Source: Diplonema papillatum (taxonomy: Eukaryota; Euglenozoa; Diplonemea; Diplonemida; Diplonemidae). From it: 64,000 bases of DNA. The stretch is taken from the NCBI GenBank assembly GCA_030068145.1, contig JAPJBO010000592.1, positions 79,942 through 143,941 of the forward strand, given 5' to 3'. Position numbers and translations under genes: made by a program. Positions 21,419 to 33,015 of this stretch are shown piece by piece. Below the pieces are notes generated by a model. The model ran no database searches. It was not told the DNA's origin and saw only the letters and a list, made by a program, of their open reading frames with translations. Position 1 is the stretch's first letter. Each line of letters begins with the position of its first letter.

Positions 21419-22069
21419 GATGAGAAAGCGGCGACAGTAGGCGACTTGATGGCCGACCGGTTCTTGTTCCGGCTTCTTCACGACGCTCAAGGCATCGAGG
21501 AGAGTGTGAAGGCTGATGAGCTCGCCTCTGTTCGTGGTCCGGACGCTTTCGTGGATGCTTGCAAAGTCTTGGAGGCTTTATCCGTGTGGCGGCTGAAGCC
21601 GGATACGCCAGCTCGTCACATCGAGTTCCCCACGTACGGTGGTCGTAACGAGTCTGAGCAGGTCCTACCTCAAGCTTGCGCTGCCGTTGATGACGATGTG
21701 CTCATACCCTCGGATAAACTGCGGGAGAACTACACGGTCTTCGTCGGTAAAATTGACCAGAAGCTACTCGAGGCAAAACTCAGCCTGAAGGACCGCCTCG
21801 TGCTGCCCTCCTGGGTGTACATCATCATCTTCGTGCTTGGAATCGATGAGATGATGTGGGCGGTATCGAACCCAGTGGTCATCATAGCCATTGTGGCCGG
21901 AATCTACCTCTTTGCAAAAAATCTGGTCCGGCAGATTTACTACGACACGCTCCGGAACGGCAATCCCATGGTTAAGGGGTTGCTCGTTCCTCTGAACCCG
22001 TTCATCGATCAGTACTTCACGGAACCTACAGGGGAACAGAAGTCGGCGACGGCGAAGAAGAATGATTAG
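21419..22069 (+). CDS. SEY1: Sey1/RHD3-type GTPase, last exon with membrane hairpin
   Basis: This exon codes for the C-terminal part of the ER membrane-fusion GTPase. After a CTGCAG acceptor the frame starts DEKAATVGDLMADRFLF, then LIPSDKLRENYTVFVGKIDQ, the usual approach to the membrane anchor. A Pro-rich LPSWVYIIIFVLGIDEMMW and VVIIAIVAGIYLFAKNL form the two hydrophobic segments of the family's membrane hairpin. YYDTLRNGNPMVKGLLVPLN lies behind it on the cytosolic side. In RHD3 the same order reads LPPPWA..., NEFMTLLRNPLY..., FRNGALPGLL. The frame ends at a TAG after a Lys-rich tail (ATAKKND). It enters at phase 0. Together with 4712-5244 it shows one gene spread over at least 17 kb. Confidence 0.85.
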   Translation, partial: DEKAATVGDLMADRFLFRLLHDAQGIEESVKADELASVRGPDAFVDACKVLEALSVWRLKPDTPARHIEFPTYGGRNESEQVLPQACAAVDDDVLIPSDKLRENYTVFVGKIDQKLLEAKLSLKDRLVLPSWVYIIIFVLGIDEMMWAVSNPVVIIAIVAGIYLFAKNLVRQIYYDTLRNGNPMVKGLLVPLNPFIDQYFTEPTGEQKSATAKKND

Positions 22070-24008
22070 TTCTGCATCGGAAAGATTCATCTCTCTTGCT
22101 ACCCCGCGAGCAATACGCAAGGATGGGGGTTGCGCAAAACACCTTGGAGAGCCTTGGATTGACTGCCAGTCTTTCCGGCTCGCAAAGGAGGGATACTATC
22201 CTTGCGAGCCCGTTGCGAGTTAGGCGTGTCAGATGCCTGCCTCTTCGTTAATGATGTACACACACTTCCCGAATACCGCCAACCTTCCGAAGATGCGCAC
22301 CCAACTTCTCTGCGAATGTTTGGTCCTCGTGATCCCGAGACCGGAGAACTATTCTTTTGCACCATATTCTCGCAATAAACAGGCGAAGAAGACAGCTGAA
22401 TTGACGAGATAAACGAAAAGTGAGCTTGCGCCAATCCGAGCGCAGCTCATTAGGGACGTCAGTTAGAGGTTCTTTTTAATCGATTAGACGCCCTCTAAGA
22501 TAGCTCTCGGTTCAGACCTCACGTTCAAAAGCTTCCGCTTTCGAGCAGCCCCCTTGCCTGGAGGCTCGGAGGCTCCTGCACTACCCTGAATTGTCGACAT
22601 GCAGAGTCGTCGCTGGACGGTGGTGATAAGGCTGTCTGACGTTGTGATTCTGGCCATTGATAAATCCGTTGTTGTTCCATTCGGCTTCGCGGGGCGCCGC
22701 CGTGCGTCGCATAGTAGAATTTGCCGCCAATTATCACCCTCGCTTTTCTTCAGAAGGTCAGCTTTTGACGGTAGTGCCGTGGCTGTAGCGGGTAACGGAA
22801 AATTAGAGTTCGATTCCGGAGAGGGAGCTAAAGAAACGGCTACGTTAAAGTGTGTCTCACGATGGCGGGCACTTTGTGCATGGCTTTGGAAAGCTTACCA
22901 CGCGCTGGACATCACTCCGGAGCTTATTATTACCACAGCTTTTTTTCTGCTGGTGTGGCAAAGGCGCACTGAGTGTTGTAATGGAGCCAAAACGCGTTTT
23001 CGGTGCGGCTTCACGCAGTTTTTAAGCCCAGTTTTGCAACCGCAAACTCCTTCTCGTAGGGACCCGAGCTACCGCAGTGAGCGAAAGGCTTTTGGGGGGA
23101 TCTGAAAAATATTTGGACTGTTTTCCTGTCCAACTTTTTTCCAAACACGGTATTATTCTTGCCGAATAAATGCTTATTTCCTACGTCGTGCATTTCCCTG
23201 GGCTGCCCATAACGAGCTGTGCCCCCACTGAGGCCGCCTTTGCGAAAAGGTACACCTCGTCCGAATGCTGTCACGGCTTTGCGATTCGTGCTGCCACTCT
23301 CGAATCGTTTGAAAGCAAACACTGCTCCGTTTTACTCCCCCTATCTGCGATGACGAGACGACAACTGCTGAGACCGTATTTATCATCCTTGGGGAGGGGG
23401 ATACTTGACTAAAAACTATATTATTGATGCCGCAAGATTTGTCCACGAACCTTACTGATGTGTGTAACTCTTCTTCTGCCGACGGGTGTTGATCGCATGC
23501 ACAACGTTGCGCTATGGGACCGTCCACTGATGCCTCGCTTCGTTGGTGTTGTGTCTTCCATAGCACTGCTCATCCACTTCGTGTTCCGTCTCCCTTCATC
23601 TAACAGCGTCCGCCAATATGAAGCACCGCGCCATGTGAGCACCAAGCGTGCTGTGTCAGACAATTCCTGGCTTACCTCTTGTTTCGTGCTGCTGAACATG
23701 CCTCTTTTCCCTGCGTTTGATCACGAGTCGAACCCGTCGAGAGAATCGTACGTGTGCACTTGTTAATTCGGCGCTTTACGTTGCCTCTTCTCGGCGTGCC
23801 GTTCAGCGGCAACGCCGCTCTGATTGCTAGCTACCAGCACTGTCACGAGTTGCACCCCAACAAAACGCACCAAAGGTGCCCTCCGGAGTCACGTAGGGAA
23901 AGGCTGACTCATTTGCATCGTCAAAATCCATAATAGGATGCCAAAGGGGAGGGAGGGGTTTGGGCAGAAATATTCTGACGAAGTACGATGCACGTGGGGC
24001 ATACGACC
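22070..24008. other. Region downstream of Sey1, no recognisable gene
   Basis: A 168-residue plus frame at 22599-23105 has a hydrophobic segment (PELIITTAFFLLVW) but no family motif and may be chance. The CCAACTTTTTTCCAAACACGG motif near 23130 recurs at about 20565 and 6480. Confidence 0.4.
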
Positions 24009-24120
24009 CCCTTTTTTTAAGCCAGACTCACCGCTGTGCTGTTTGCAGACATTATGCTGATGATAGTCCGCCTCACGTGTCCGTGGCTCAAGGACATTGC
24101 ATCCCCCCATCACGTACTCG
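24009..24120. repeat. Diverged copy of the 20.8/63.7-kb repeat
   Basis: AAGCCAGACTCAC..., GCTGATGATAGTCCGCCT and GTGTCCGTGGCT are in the same order as at 20852-20930. Confidence 0.6.
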
Positions 24121-24189
24121 TCATACGACACTTACAGGCAATGTCGGGAACATCATCTCACCTCAGGTTACGTTTCCACCCTCATTATT

Positions 24190-24371
24190 ATAACCAAAAT
24201 GACCACCAACTTATCAAAAATTACCAGAATGACCACCAACTTTTCTGAAGTTGGAATGAAGATGATGATTGTGAGAAGTTTTTGCGTCCCCAGAAATTAC
24301 CAGAATGACCACCAACTTTTCGGAAGTTGGAATGAAGATGATGATTGTGAGAAGTTTTTGCGTCCCCGAGG
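24190..24371. repeat. Tandem duplication containing a CCAACTT...AAGTTGG hairpin
   Basis: A roughly 70-bp unit (ACCAGAATGACCACCAACTT, hairpin, GATGATGATTGTGAGAAG, TTTTTGCGTCCCC) occurs twice, with a partial unit before it. Confidence 0.8.
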
Positions 24372-24616
24372 GAGGTCTTGATACAACCAAAGAACGAGGA
24401 GCAACGAGATGGCAGACGAGATGTTGGGGAATGAATTCGAAACTATGGATGCCCTCAAAGAGTAATCGGTTGCGGCGCCGTTGAACGGAAAAGATGGTTC
24501 AGCGTCATCTGTCTTCCTATCGATACCAGATCAATTTCGATGTTGAAACCACAAGAGTCCCCCAACGCCTGCAGTTCGCCGTAACAGGACACCGTGCTAC
24601 CGGCTGTTAACCCACG

Positions 24617-25174
24617 TTAGTTCCGGATCCACGACGACGGTGCTGGGATGAGCTGCGCCGGAACGGGCTCAACCAGATCGGGGACGAAGTTGGTGGTGAC
24701 GCTGCCTGGCGGCGCCGGCAGCTCGACAAGGAAAAACCCGGGGCTCTTTTGAAAACCAAAAGCATCGCCTGTTCCGGTGCACGGTTCCTTTTCGTACAGG
24801 CAGACGTGCACGTCTGCCTGCACCTCTGAACCCGCGCCGTTGTAGGTGTACTGACCCGGCGCCCTCTACTCCTGGCAAGTCCCCTGTTCCGGGCACACAC
24901 TTCCCTCGTTCACCCCACATTCGGAAAGAAGCATCGGGTACAACTCAACGTACTCGATCTGGTCAAGAGTGGTCGGCAAGTTGTACGGGTCACTGCTGGG
25001 CCCCCGTACAACAACGTCGTTTTCGCCATGGACGATCCCGAAAACTTCGGATCCAATTGACACCTCGTCGTCGCGGTTGTTCGATTGTCCCTCGCAAAAG
25101 TCCCCCCAGCTGCCGGTGGCTGCTCGCTTCGGCGTGAACACGGAAACACCGGGGTGGCCGGCTACATTGGACAC
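24617..25174 (-). pseudogene. Hypothetical Cys-containing protein, one in-frame stop
   Basis: A minus-strand frame of about 100 residues (25174 to 24866) is followed in the same frame, after one TAG, by a further 80 codons to 24617. The first part has SWGDFCEGQSNNRDDEV, FGIVHGENDVVVRGP and a Cys-spaced end (CGVNEGSVCPEQGTCQE). The second has VQADVHVCLYEKEPCTGTGD and a Pro-rich end. Codon use and length make it better than background. No family is recognised, and no signal peptide is visible at the first Met. It could be an exon pair of an extracellular-type protein, a pseudogene, or chance. Confidence 0.35.
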
Positions 25175-25252
25175 ACATTAGATTCACGAAAATCCCATGT
25201 CTTTCACAATGTGTGTGTACGACTGCATACTGTGTACGACTGTAATAGTTTT

Positions 25253-25620
25253 GGGTTAGAATGCAAAGAATCTGTGGCGATATTCTGCATTTGCCACTGG
25301 ATGACGACCTCTTCGATCGTACCGTGTCGTGCTTCTGGCGTTTGCACTCATTCGAATCGTCGTCCTCGCGCGGTCGCTTTGCGGTTCTTCCCTTCCTTGC
25401 CGCTCTTCCTCCCGCGAGCCAAGAACTGTGAGCGCATACGCTGCGCCACATGAACCGGTGTTGCCGAGGAATAACTGATCGCGGCCTCCATTTCGCCATC
25501 GAGCTGGAGCATCTCCTCCACCGCTGGCGTGGCGTTGAGGGCTTTCTCGGTGAAGGAGTGCCTCCTCAGAACATCCTGAATCTCGCCGGGCGACAGATGG
25601 CTGCGTCATGGTGGAATTCC
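25253..25620 (-). pseudogene. 3' fragment of a retroelement (basic C-terminus and conserved tail)
   Basis: On the minus strand a frame not starting at ATG reads SPGEIQDVLRRHSFTEKAL..., then ARGRKSGKEGKNRKATARG. An overlapping frame reads KRPREDDDSNECKRQKHD, comparable to KRAPERDDHDTSRAKR at 45.1 kb. It runs into the CAGATTCTTTGCATTCTAAC tail near 25255. It is a truncated family member. Confidence 0.5.
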
Positions 25621-26785
25621 GAAGACGCCCTGTTGCTGATTAACAGACACGGCAGAGCCGAGTGGGGTATGGTACCGATGACTCGGCTGATGGTGATGTT
25701 GATTTCTTGATTTCTTGATATGATAACCAGGTTCGGTTGACAGGCGTGGGGCAGGGAAGGCGAAGATGTCATGTCACCTGGGAGTCAGTTGCCCGACTCA
25801 GACCTCTTCAGTAAAGCATCGTCCTCGGGCCTTGCGCCGTTCCGCTTACGATCATTCCCGCGGGCTTGGTCCCTCGGCCGAGATGCTGGTCGAGATGGGA
25901 TCGGGAAGGTCCGAGTCAACCGATTCAATTTGCCTTGTACGTCTTTCATGCTCGTTCTAATCGGCATCCCTCTTCTGGAATCGCGAACGATCCCTTCCGT
26001 GGAATGTGAACACCGCCATTTGAGATTATCGAGGCGAGGTCATGCCAGATTAGTCAGCTATGTCACTAGAGCGGAGTGCTGCTCCGAGCAGTAAGAAGGG
26101 ACTTGAGTTCTTGCTGTGCCTGGGGAGGGCCCTGGCGCTTCCCGGAGTCCGATGCGCAGTGGAGACTCATCACAGTTTCCCCTTCCAGGGCCGGGAGGCG
26201 CTCCACAGCCTCGATCAGGAGCAGAGTCCGCGGTGCAGCCCATACTGCCCGAGCGACTTCGTTGACATTTCCCTCAGGAATCAAGAGGTCATACCTCGCA
26301 GCGGCCGCATTGTGTGATGTCCCCAGAGAAACCAGCCAGTTCATACAGAGATAAAAGAAAGAGAAAAGTACCTTAGGGGCCTAGGAACAAATATAAATGA
26401 CCTTAGGGGCCTAATCGGGGACCTTTAGGTCCTCGGAATGAGTTGGAAATTTGTTTTTCCTGGGGGAAAAATACGAACATGCTCATAAATCGCTAAGTAC
26501 AATGCCTGCACAAATTACTGGGCAAAATTTGTCAACAATTTGAAAAATGCATTTTGGGGCCTTTAGGTCCTCAAAATGATTTAAAATTTGTTGTCCATTG
26601 GGAATTGTGCCGAAAACGTACTTGTCAAAAAAATTTCGAAATTTTTTTCGAAAAAATGACTTGAAAGGCGGCGACGGTGCGAGCCACTTCACGGCAATTC
26701 GTGGACAGCCGTCGCGTTCTCTGCTGAGGTTCAGTGAGGCCCAGTCGTACATGAGTCACTGTAGCCCCCTCCTGGTACGTGTTGG
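25621..26785. other. No gene; short inverted repeats at about 26370-26605
   Basis: ACCTTAGGGGCCTA occurs twice, and the palindrome GGACCTTTAGGTCC, followed by TCRRAATGAKTTRRAATTTG, occurs near 26420 and 26560. The rest is unremarkable. Confidence 0.4.
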
Positions 26786-27009
26786 CCACCACGGTTTTTC
26801 GTCTTTACCCGAAAAGCGCTTGTAACTCTAAAGCTGTGCACCACATGGTAGAGCACTTAAAGCGTGGAAAATGAGAACATGTATCTGAGTGACCGGTCCA
26901 CCACGGTTTTTCGTCTTTACCCGAAAAGCGCTTGTAACTCTAAAGCTGTGCACCACATGGTAAAGCACTTAAAGCGTGGTAAATGAGAACATGTATCTGA
27001 GTGACCGGT
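26786..27009. repeat. 112-bp tandem duplication
   Basis: The unit from CCACCACGGTTTTTCGTC to GAGTGACCGGT is present twice, head to tail, with two or three differences. Confidence 0.9.
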
Positions 27010-27670
27010 TAGGTTGAAACTTTTCCAAACCTCTGGTTGTTGGTCGCCACGGTTACCGAGACCTATAACACCAAGTCAGGTCATGTCCTTGCTGCTACAC
27101 TTTTGATTTAAATATGACCCACCCACCCAGCACACACACGCACAACTAACCCAAAGTCGCCGCCCTCCGGAGGTGGGCGACGCCATGGACGACATCGACC
27201 TGATGATACGCCGCTGACTTCGAGCTCGGGGACAGAGACACGGACCCCTGCGCGTGGGCGTACAGGACAGGGGTGGTGCACAGCATAGTCTCAATTGACG
27301 AAGGGCTCCACAACGGGATCCTGAGGCCGGATGCAAACTGGAGCCCCGAGGAGACAAAGAGGAAGGCCGCGGAAGTGAACATGTCGCACCTTGGAGTCAT
27401 GGACGTCACGGTTGCCCCACCCCCGTCAGGGAGTAAGCCCCGCAGGATGGAAACCAGCTCCGAGCCCAGCCCGGAGGGCGGACCTGCATGGGCGGGCAGA
27501 CGTTCAGGCAAGCAGCCTATGTCCGGGCAGCGGAATGGCAGAGGGCCACCCCTCAGGCACAGGGCCTCTTTCAGCTAAAGCCACAGACCCATTACCATTA
27601 CTGAATATGAGTGCCTTCACAGTGCAGGTCAGTCTTGCTGAGGGTGTGGTCGTGAGGGGGGAAAAGAAAC
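27010..27670. other. Upstream region of the PC-esterase gene
   Basis: It contains a few short open frames and no recognisable motif. The likely promoter and 5' UTR of the next gene lie here, but no TATA-like box stands out. Confidence 0.4.
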
Positions 27671-28969
27671 ATGAAGAAGCGCGTCCAGGGCTTGGTTGCT
27701 GCGTTGTTCGGTCTTTTTCTCTTTGTTTTTGCGGGAGGCAGCGCGAAAACATCGGCGGAAGGCCGGGGAACGGTGCGTCGTGACGTGGTCAAGTCCGATT
27801 TGATTGACACGGCAACGGGTCTCACCGCTGCCGCGATGGCGAGGCGGGTGGAGCTGAGCGCTCGGCTCCACCACACCTTCACCGACCTCGGGTTCTTCAG
27901 GCGTGAAAGGGACAACAAAAGAGGCAACCACACCGCGGTCATTAAGAAGCTGGAGTCCGAAGCATACCCGCTCAGCGACCAGCTTGCGGAGCAAGACCTG
28001 TTGCTACCCAGGTGCACGTCGGTGGACCAGTATGCGAGCGGATCCCTTCGTGCCCTGTTGCGGCGCAATGGTGCCAGGTTCCTGCACTGGATGCCGGACA
28101 CGTGCTTCGTGCCGCCTCTAGAAACCGTTCCCGGCAAGAAAGTCACGGAATGCATGAAGAACACCACGGTCATGTTCTTAGGTGACAGCTTGCTGGCTTC
28201 TTTGGTCATAAGCTACGTGCAGTTCAGTCCCCCCCTAGTCCGGGATGAGGTGTTCGGCTCGCCGAAAACGGCCAACACCATTAGCGTCTACACCCTGAGG
28301 AACGAACCCACTAATAAGCCACCGATCATCAGCTTATGGTTCCAAGCCATCAAACAGCAGGGCGCCTTACGCGAGAACACCAGCATCGCGCTGATCAAGA
28401 CGACAGACTATGCCGTGATCGGGGGTGGTATGCACGACATGGGCGTCAGCTTCCACACTGACCCGCAGGACTACTTCCATGGCTTCTTGGAAGCGCTCGA
28501 ATTCCTGAAGAAGCACATGAAGTCAGGAGCCACACTGGTTGTCTTCATCCTGCACCAGCTCCACACAGAGACACGGTGCCCGAAGGAACTTGCCTGCCGT
28601 CGCTGCAACAACCCAGTCAAGGAACAGGCGATGCGTGAAGCACAGATCCTCGCCGCGTCGTGCGCAGGGGCTGAGATCTTCGACACGACGTCGTTCACCC
28701 AGCACCTCGCAAACTTCACCAGAGACGGCGTTCACTTGGACGGCAGTATTCGCCTGGAGGCAGACCTCTTGATTGAACATATCTGCACCAACCTCCCCTT
28801 CAGTAACACCCGTCGGATGCCCTGCACACCCGAAGTCATCGACAAGATGAAGGCGAAATGGATTGCCGCCCCGGATTCACAGGTGGGGTGCCGGACCATC
28901 GAAGGACAGGTTGACAGCAAGGTGGAAGCGGAAAGGCGTCGAGAACAAAACAGCATGCGTGCAAGCTGA
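27671..28969 (+). CDS. PC-esterase/SGNH-hydrolase-like type II membrane or secreted protein
   Basis: An uninterrupted 432-codon frame, the best intact host-type gene in the window. Residues 5-22 form one hydrophobic helix behind a KKR start, fitting a signal anchor or signal peptide. The SGNH-type core follows: VMFLGDSLL (catalytic Ser173 in the GDS block), GGGMHDMG at 251-258 and DGVHLD with the D352/H355 pair near the end. This pattern is that of PC-esterase domains in plant TBL/ESK1 proteins and the CASD1 N-domain, which move or remove O-acetyl groups on polysaccharides or sialic acid in the secretory pathway. The substrate cannot be told from sequence. Cys pairs (CRRCNN and others) suggest a lumenal fold. 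It ends 21 bp before the convergent Ras-like gene. Intronless here, unlike Sey1 and Snu114. Confidence 0.75.
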   Translation: MKKRVQGLVAALFGLFLFVFAGGSAKTSAEGRGTVRRDVVKSDLIDTATGLTAAAMARRVELSARLHHTFTDLGFFRRERDNKRGNHTAVIKKLESEAYPLSDQLAEQDLLLPRCTSVDQYASGSLRALLRRNGARFLHWMPDTCFVPPLETVPGKKVTECMKNTTVMFLGDSLLASLVISYVQFSPPLVRDEVFGSPKTANTISVYTLRNEPTNKPPIISLWFQAIKQQGALRENTSIALIKTTDYAVIGGGMHDMGVSFHTDPQDYFHGFLEALEFLKKHMKSGATLVVFILHQLHTETRCPKELACRRCNNPVKEQAMREAQILAASCAGAEIFDTTSFTQHLANFTRDGVHLDGSIRLEADLLIEHICTNLPFSNTRRMPCTPEVIDKMKAKWIAAPDSQVGCRTIEGQVDSKVEAERRREQNSMRAS

Positions 28970-28990
28970 TCTGGCAGGGTGAGTAGGCAT

Positions 28991-29462
28991 TCAACAAGCG
29001 GCACTTGCCACTCCCCCGCTTCTTCTCTTGCCTTGTGTAGGACATCCTAAGCCGTCGCCGTCGCACTTCGTGGCAACTAGAATGGACGGCTTGTCGCCCA
29101 CGTTGGCGATGAGGTCGTCGCGAAGACGCGCGACATCCTCAATGGTGCTCTCCACCTTGGCATCAACCACAAACATGTTGGCCTTCGCTTCCGTGGATTC
29201 CCGATCGCGGACGGCCACAAGTTCATCGCACCCGCACACATCCGCAACGTCGATCACGACCACGTCGCCGTCGACTGTGTCCTCCCTTTTGTATTTGTCG
29301 ACCACGTGCGGGTCGTAGGCTTCGGAAAACGAGTCCTGCACATACCGCAGGACAACCGATGTCTTTCCGGATCCTTCAGGACCTAAGAGTACCACGCTCT
29401 GCCTTAGCGGGAGAAGCACCGAATCACCATCGAAGTGGGTCTCCCTTCTTTCCCCTGTCTTC
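28991..29462 (-). CDS. Ras-like small GTPase, partial (exon with G1-G4 motifs)
   Basis: The minus frame shows VVLLGPEGSGKTS (P-loop), a switch-I-like YDPHVVDKYKRE, VVVIDVADVCGCDE in place of DTAGQE, and ILVATKCD as the guanine-specificity motif. This is the order of a Ras-superfamily GTPase. There is no in-frame ATG near the start: the frame is open upstream to a stop near 29465 and likely continues from an upstream exon. After TKCD the frame soon ends, without the SAK motif or a CAAX box, so either a last exon is missing or the gene is degenerate. Ala-Asp instead of Ala-Gly in the G3 motif is unusual and may affect hydrolysis. Confidence 0.6.
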
Positions 29463-30014
29463 CCGCCCTACTGCGAGTCCGTGAGGATCGCCACTGCGGG
29501 TATTCTCGCTGGGTGCGCATTCCGCATTCATCAGGACTGGCCGTATGCCACCATCTCTGCTTGGGATGAAGAAGGCTGATGCAGGGCGTGCCAGCGGTGG
29601 CCCGTACCGATGCCGTCCGTCACAAGACCCGTCCGTGCACGTGCGATTCGCACCCGGAAGTCTGCTCGGTAGCCTGTTCGGCGGCTTCTAGCGTCTCCGC
29701 GCTACCCCGTCCAGCTGGCCGTACGTCATTGCGCTGGTGCCGTTTCCATGAGATGTACCACCTGGGGTGGACAGGCGTTTCAGCTTTCTTGCGGCGGGTG
29801 CTACTTGGTGTTGCCAGTTTCTGCATGGCCAACTTGCACGACCTCGTGGGCCGGAATAGCTAAAGCACCGTAAGCGAACGGCTCGTTCGCTTTTATTCGC
29901 TTCGAGATTAGCTTAAAACGAAGCAGCGAATAAAGCGAACGAAGCGAATAAAGGCCAATAAAAGCGAACGTGCATATTTGCTGCAGCGAATTCCCATTTC
30001 CTGGTTTGGGGGGG
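29463..30014. other. No gene; GCGAATAAAGCGAAC repeat at about 29868-29975
   Basis: Inverted and direct copies of GCGAAC and GCGAATAAA cluster just before the G-run that borders element A2. The rest holds no supported feature. Confidence 0.5.
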
Positions 30015-33000
30015 CACGGTGCACTAGTCATTAGGAATTCAGTGTTCTTACTAGTAAAATTACTAGTGAAAATGTCTTACTAGTGCCACTAGTCATTCTT
30101 ACTAGTGCCACTAGTCATTCTTACTAGTGACACTAGTAAGAATGACTAGTGCACTAGTAAGAATGACTAGTGCACTAGTAAGAATGACTAGTGCACTAGT
30201 CATGTTTGCTAGTGTTTTACACAGTAAAGTCCATTTTTAGGCGGTGGATATGGTGTGGGTGTCCGACCCACGCTCGAATACTGTTCCGCAGGTTCGTCCT
30301 GCCGCTGTTGTGCACGCAGCAACATGAATGGTGAACACAACAGGTTGCCGAGAAGAACAAGTGAATGGGATAAGCATGGCCCGAAGTCTGGGGTGTGATG
30401 GGTGGGGGATTGCAAGAACGTGTTTGGAATGGGTATGTGCTCAGGGTGTGATGGGTGGGGGAGGGGGGAACAACGGAAAGAGGGCCATGTGACATAGAGT
30501 GCTGAATTCAGAGGAGGTAAGGCTACCTTCCACCCGTGTGGGCATCGCGCATGTGGGCATCCCTTCTGCGTGCATCGGCGAACCTTTGCATGCACAGGGG
30601 GCAGGTCTTCTTGTCAAGCTTCTCAGCATGAACGTACAGCAGGTGTTGGGTCAGCCCGCCCTTGCGAACTGTCTTTTTGCACGATGGACATTGCGTTGAT
30701 TCGCAGGTTACTGTAGGGCGGTGGTGTGCGTCGTAGTGTGCGAAGAGGCCGTGGATTCGCGTGTAGCTCTTCTGGCTGATAATACACCCGTGCTCGCTGC
30801 TCTCGTTTTCAGGGTCGGTTGTGCTGCTGTCCGCATCGTCATCCTCGTCCTGATCCTCCTCCTCATCGGAAGTCGGGTTGTTGTGCCACGGCTTCTCGTT
30901 GCAAATGCAAATCTTGAGAAGAACACCTTCACGAGCAGGACTGCTACGAAACTTCTGTCCCCATCGTTCAGTTCTCCGGCATACGTGGGCACCCAAACCA
31001 GCCCTTCGGAGGCGGGCCTCCAGGTTTTCTGCGGCTTGCTTCCACACCGTACTTCGTGCAGTGATGCACTTGCAAAGAAATATGGTGTCGTACTGGTACA
31101 GGTGTGGGAGGGGATTGCGACACGCGGGCGCGAGGTCAGGCGCGCTTCGCTTCGTGTCCAGGCTCTTGAGGTGCTTTGTCTGCAGCTCGATTGCCTGGAA
31201 GTCGCGTTCCATTGTCTTCTGGGACGTGCAGGCGGACCACTTTTGCGCTCACCGTTCATCTGCATCCTCTTCTACCCGACTAGCATCCGGAAGTGTCCGG
31301 ATCACGAGCCGTAGCATGCCCTTCACATCGTGCAAGGCTGGTGTGATGGCATGCGCTGGTTCCGTGATACGGGCGGCAATGTTGCAGTGGAAGCCCTGCG
31401 CATGCATTTCCTGGATGCTAAGCCGTTTGCATCTGTGCAGGTGTGCCAACCGCGTCTCAATGCAGGTTGCACAAAAGGCACTTCGGTGCCCGCCACCGCC
31501 CACGCCTCGAAAGAGCGACCACAATTCTGCGTGGTCACCACCAAACACAAATCGACTCAGAGGAATGATTGCATTGTTCTTGCGGAACGTACTTTCCTGA
31601 ATAGCGCTCAGATGCGGCAGGCAGCTGAAGATCCACCATGAGTGGAAGACAGGCTTCCGCTTATCGCACACAGTAAGAAACCGCGTCGCCTTGAGGTCCC
31701 CGGACAGTCCAAGACGCTGCCTCCCTGTTGCCCCACGGAAGGCGTTGCCTGGTTTGTACGCGTCCATTGGCACAACCACTGCGGGTGGGCAGCCACCCTG
31801 CTCCAGTGGAAACTTGGACAACAGGAACGAAATTGCCTTCGGGGTATCCCCGACCAACTCGTCGGCCATCGCCTTGAACCCTGCTTCGCGTGCAGCAAGG
31901 GTGTTGTAGGACAGCCCCATGGTCAGGCCAAGTTCGCTATTAATTAGCGAGCCCAGCTGGGCACACTGACGCATAGACATGCCGAATCGCATTCTGTTCT
32001 CTGCAATGATGCCACCGATAGCGCGCTGTCGGTGCATGGTATGCATCCATTGTTGTTGGTTTCCCCCTGCGGTGTTTCAAGGCTGGCGATGTGGGACCGT
32101 ACGAGTATCATACTACGGAAGAACTATTGCAACGCGCCCTCCTCTCTGGCCGAGACCCCGACTCCTGTCCATCAGGGCGGACATCATCGTCAACACATGC
32201 TCATTTTGTTTTTTGTTGGGAGTAGTCCTGTTGACGATGACGATGACTGTTGACGAAGACAATGGAGCCCTGATGGACAGGAGTCGGGGCCTGGTGGTTC
32301 ATAAAGTATCCTGGTGGTTCCACAATGTTCACCAGCGAGTGCACTTGGGCCAGAGGATGGGGCGCGTTGCAAGAGTTCGTACGTAACTTTGTGTAGTATG
32401 ATTCTCGTACGGTCCCGCATCGCCAGCCTTATCACTCACGAAACACCGCAGGGGAAAACAACAATGGATGCATACCATGCACCGACAGCGCGCGCTATCG
32501 GTGCCATCATTGCAGGGAACAGAATGCGATTCGGCATGTCTATGCATCGTGTGCCCAGCTGGCTCTCTACAGCAGTGAATGGCGAGCTTGGCCCGACCAC
32601 GGGGCTGTCCTCCACAACATCCTTGCTGCACGGAAACGCATGCGCAGGGCTTCCGCTGCAACATTGCCTCACAACACAAGAGGTTCTTGGGAAACTCCTC
32701 TGCCAGGCGACTGGAAATGTTGTGCGCACTTACGGCAGGAGGCTTGGCAACCTAGTGTTCACCATTCATGTTTCTGCGTGCACAACATCGGCAGGACGAA
32801 CCTGCGAAACAGTATTCGAGCGTGGGTCGGACACCCACGCCATATCCACCACCTAAAAATGGACTAGTGCACTAGTCATTCTTACTAGTGCACTAGTCAT
32901 TCTTACTAGTGGCACTAGTAAGAATGACTAGTGGCACTAGTCATATTACTTGTAAGATTTCTTAATAGTCAGTTCACTTTAAAATGACTAGTGATTGGCC

Positions 33001-33015
33001 TTACTAGTGCACCGT

